From Closterium sp. NIES-65 (Eukaryota; Streptophyta; Zygnematophyceae; Desmidiales; Closteriaceae): 64,000 bases of DNA. Of this stretch, positions 63,901 through 64,000 are shown piece by piece (positions within the stretch are counted from its first letter, which is position 1; every line of letters starts with the position of its first letter). The DNA is taken from assembly GCA_948144175.1 (NCBI GenBank), contig CANXME010002579.1:1982001-2046000 (forward strand), in the 5' to 3' direction. Both the position numbers and the translations under genes were made by a program. The notes under the pieces are model-generated. The model did not search any database and had not been told where the DNA came from. It was given only the letters and a program-made list of their open reading frames with translations.

Positions 63901-64000
63901 TTCCTCATCTGTGGGAGGATACATCTGCGTAGTTGGGGGAGGACCGGTTAGTTGGAGGTCAAAGAAGCAGACGGAGACAGCACTCTCTTCCGTGGAGTCA
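60927..64000 (+). mobile_element. Copia A4: family-A internal region lacking PBS and gag
   Basis: Starts at protease (DYWVLDTGAAW) immediately after the shared LTR and runs off the right edge within RNase H. Its sequence is closest to A1 in diagnostic sites (VDWSR with the 3-base deletion; AAAAA run intact). It forms a tandem LTR-A3-LTR-A4 array, presumably with a third LTR beyond the window. Confidence 0.9.
60927..64000 (+). pseudogene. Copia A4 protease-integrase-RT-RNase H (partial, runs off window)
   Basis: Begins DYWVLDTGAAWTMTPRKDLLD, then one base is lost near 60990, after which the frame INEVCSASGHALKVAG is open all the way to the window end without a stop. It has pre-integrase HRRLGHVAMP; integrase HMDLVGP, RTDRGGEF and NGVAERANR; RT QMDISTAFLNG and YVDDILLF; RNase H FTDATWASEKED and SSVES at the edge. 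A 3-base deletion turns GKKAVQCK into GKKVQCK without changing frame. It has no gag, no start codon context and no PBS, so it could move only in trans, if at all. Confidence 0.88.

Noticed and set aside
1-64000. tRNA, rRNA or snRNA genes.
   Set aside because: Apart from primer-binding sites complementary to initiator tRNA-Met, I saw no cloverleaf-like or rRNA-like sequence by eye. A covariance-model scan would be decisive.

Overview
The window is a gene-poor stretch of a eukaryotic, probably green-lineage (plant or streptophyte-alga) genome. It consists almost entirely of two tandem satellites and a nest of LTR retrotransposons. The evidence is several Ty1/copia families and one Ty3/gypsy relic, with a Ty1/copia primer-binding site complementary to initiator tRNA-Met (TGGTATCAGAGC) as is usual in plants. 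I see no bacterial gene organisation and no host gene. A charophyte such as Chara would fit, but that is a guess and not something the sequence proves.

Layout. 1-8930: satellite A, a 34-bp monomer with internal dyads, running off the left edge. 8931-11880: minus-strand Ty3/gypsy pol relic (PR, RT, RNase H, integrase), cut inside integrase by satellite A. 12106-25421: a Ty1/copia element of family A (A1, plus strand) whose 5' LTR was split by a 7.3-kb copia element of another family (C, minus strand, 12440-19780) with identical 132-bp LTRs and a perfect 5-bp target duplication. 25422-26940: inverted 5' fragment of another family-A copy (A2). 26941-27948: family-D copia fragment (D1) in which gag is fused to RNase H. 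27949-49652: satellite B, a 37-bp monomer, interrupted by a decayed complete family-D element (D2, 29936-37140), a rearranged family-A element (A5, 41346-46370) and a solo family-A LTR (47172-48227). 49653-53533: family-B copia (minus strand, 3' LTR through integrase), inserted in satellite B. 53534-64000: family-A copies A3 and A4 in tandem. They share a central LTR that carries a 515-bp MITE-like insertion, and the tandem is itself inserted in family B.

How it fits together. All protein-coding content is retrotransposon gag-pol. The normal order in each copia is gag (CCHC zinc knuckle), aspartic protease, integrase, reverse transcriptase, RNase H, and every copy has at least one inactivating lesion. 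Nesting gives a relative order of events: the satellites and the gypsy, D1 and B elements are older, family A inserted later, and C and the MITE inserted into family-A LTRs later still. Target duplications could be read directly for C (GGTTG), the solo LTR (GTTGG), D2 (TGGTT) and the MITE (TA).

The most interesting signals are: a recently inserted element C with identical LTRs but a reverse-transcriptase YVDD motif broken by one base; a small TIR element unlike anything else in the window; three consecutive perfect hairpins in the family-B LTR; clustering of copia insertion points in TGGTTGG-like sites; and templated or microhomology repair scars in A5.
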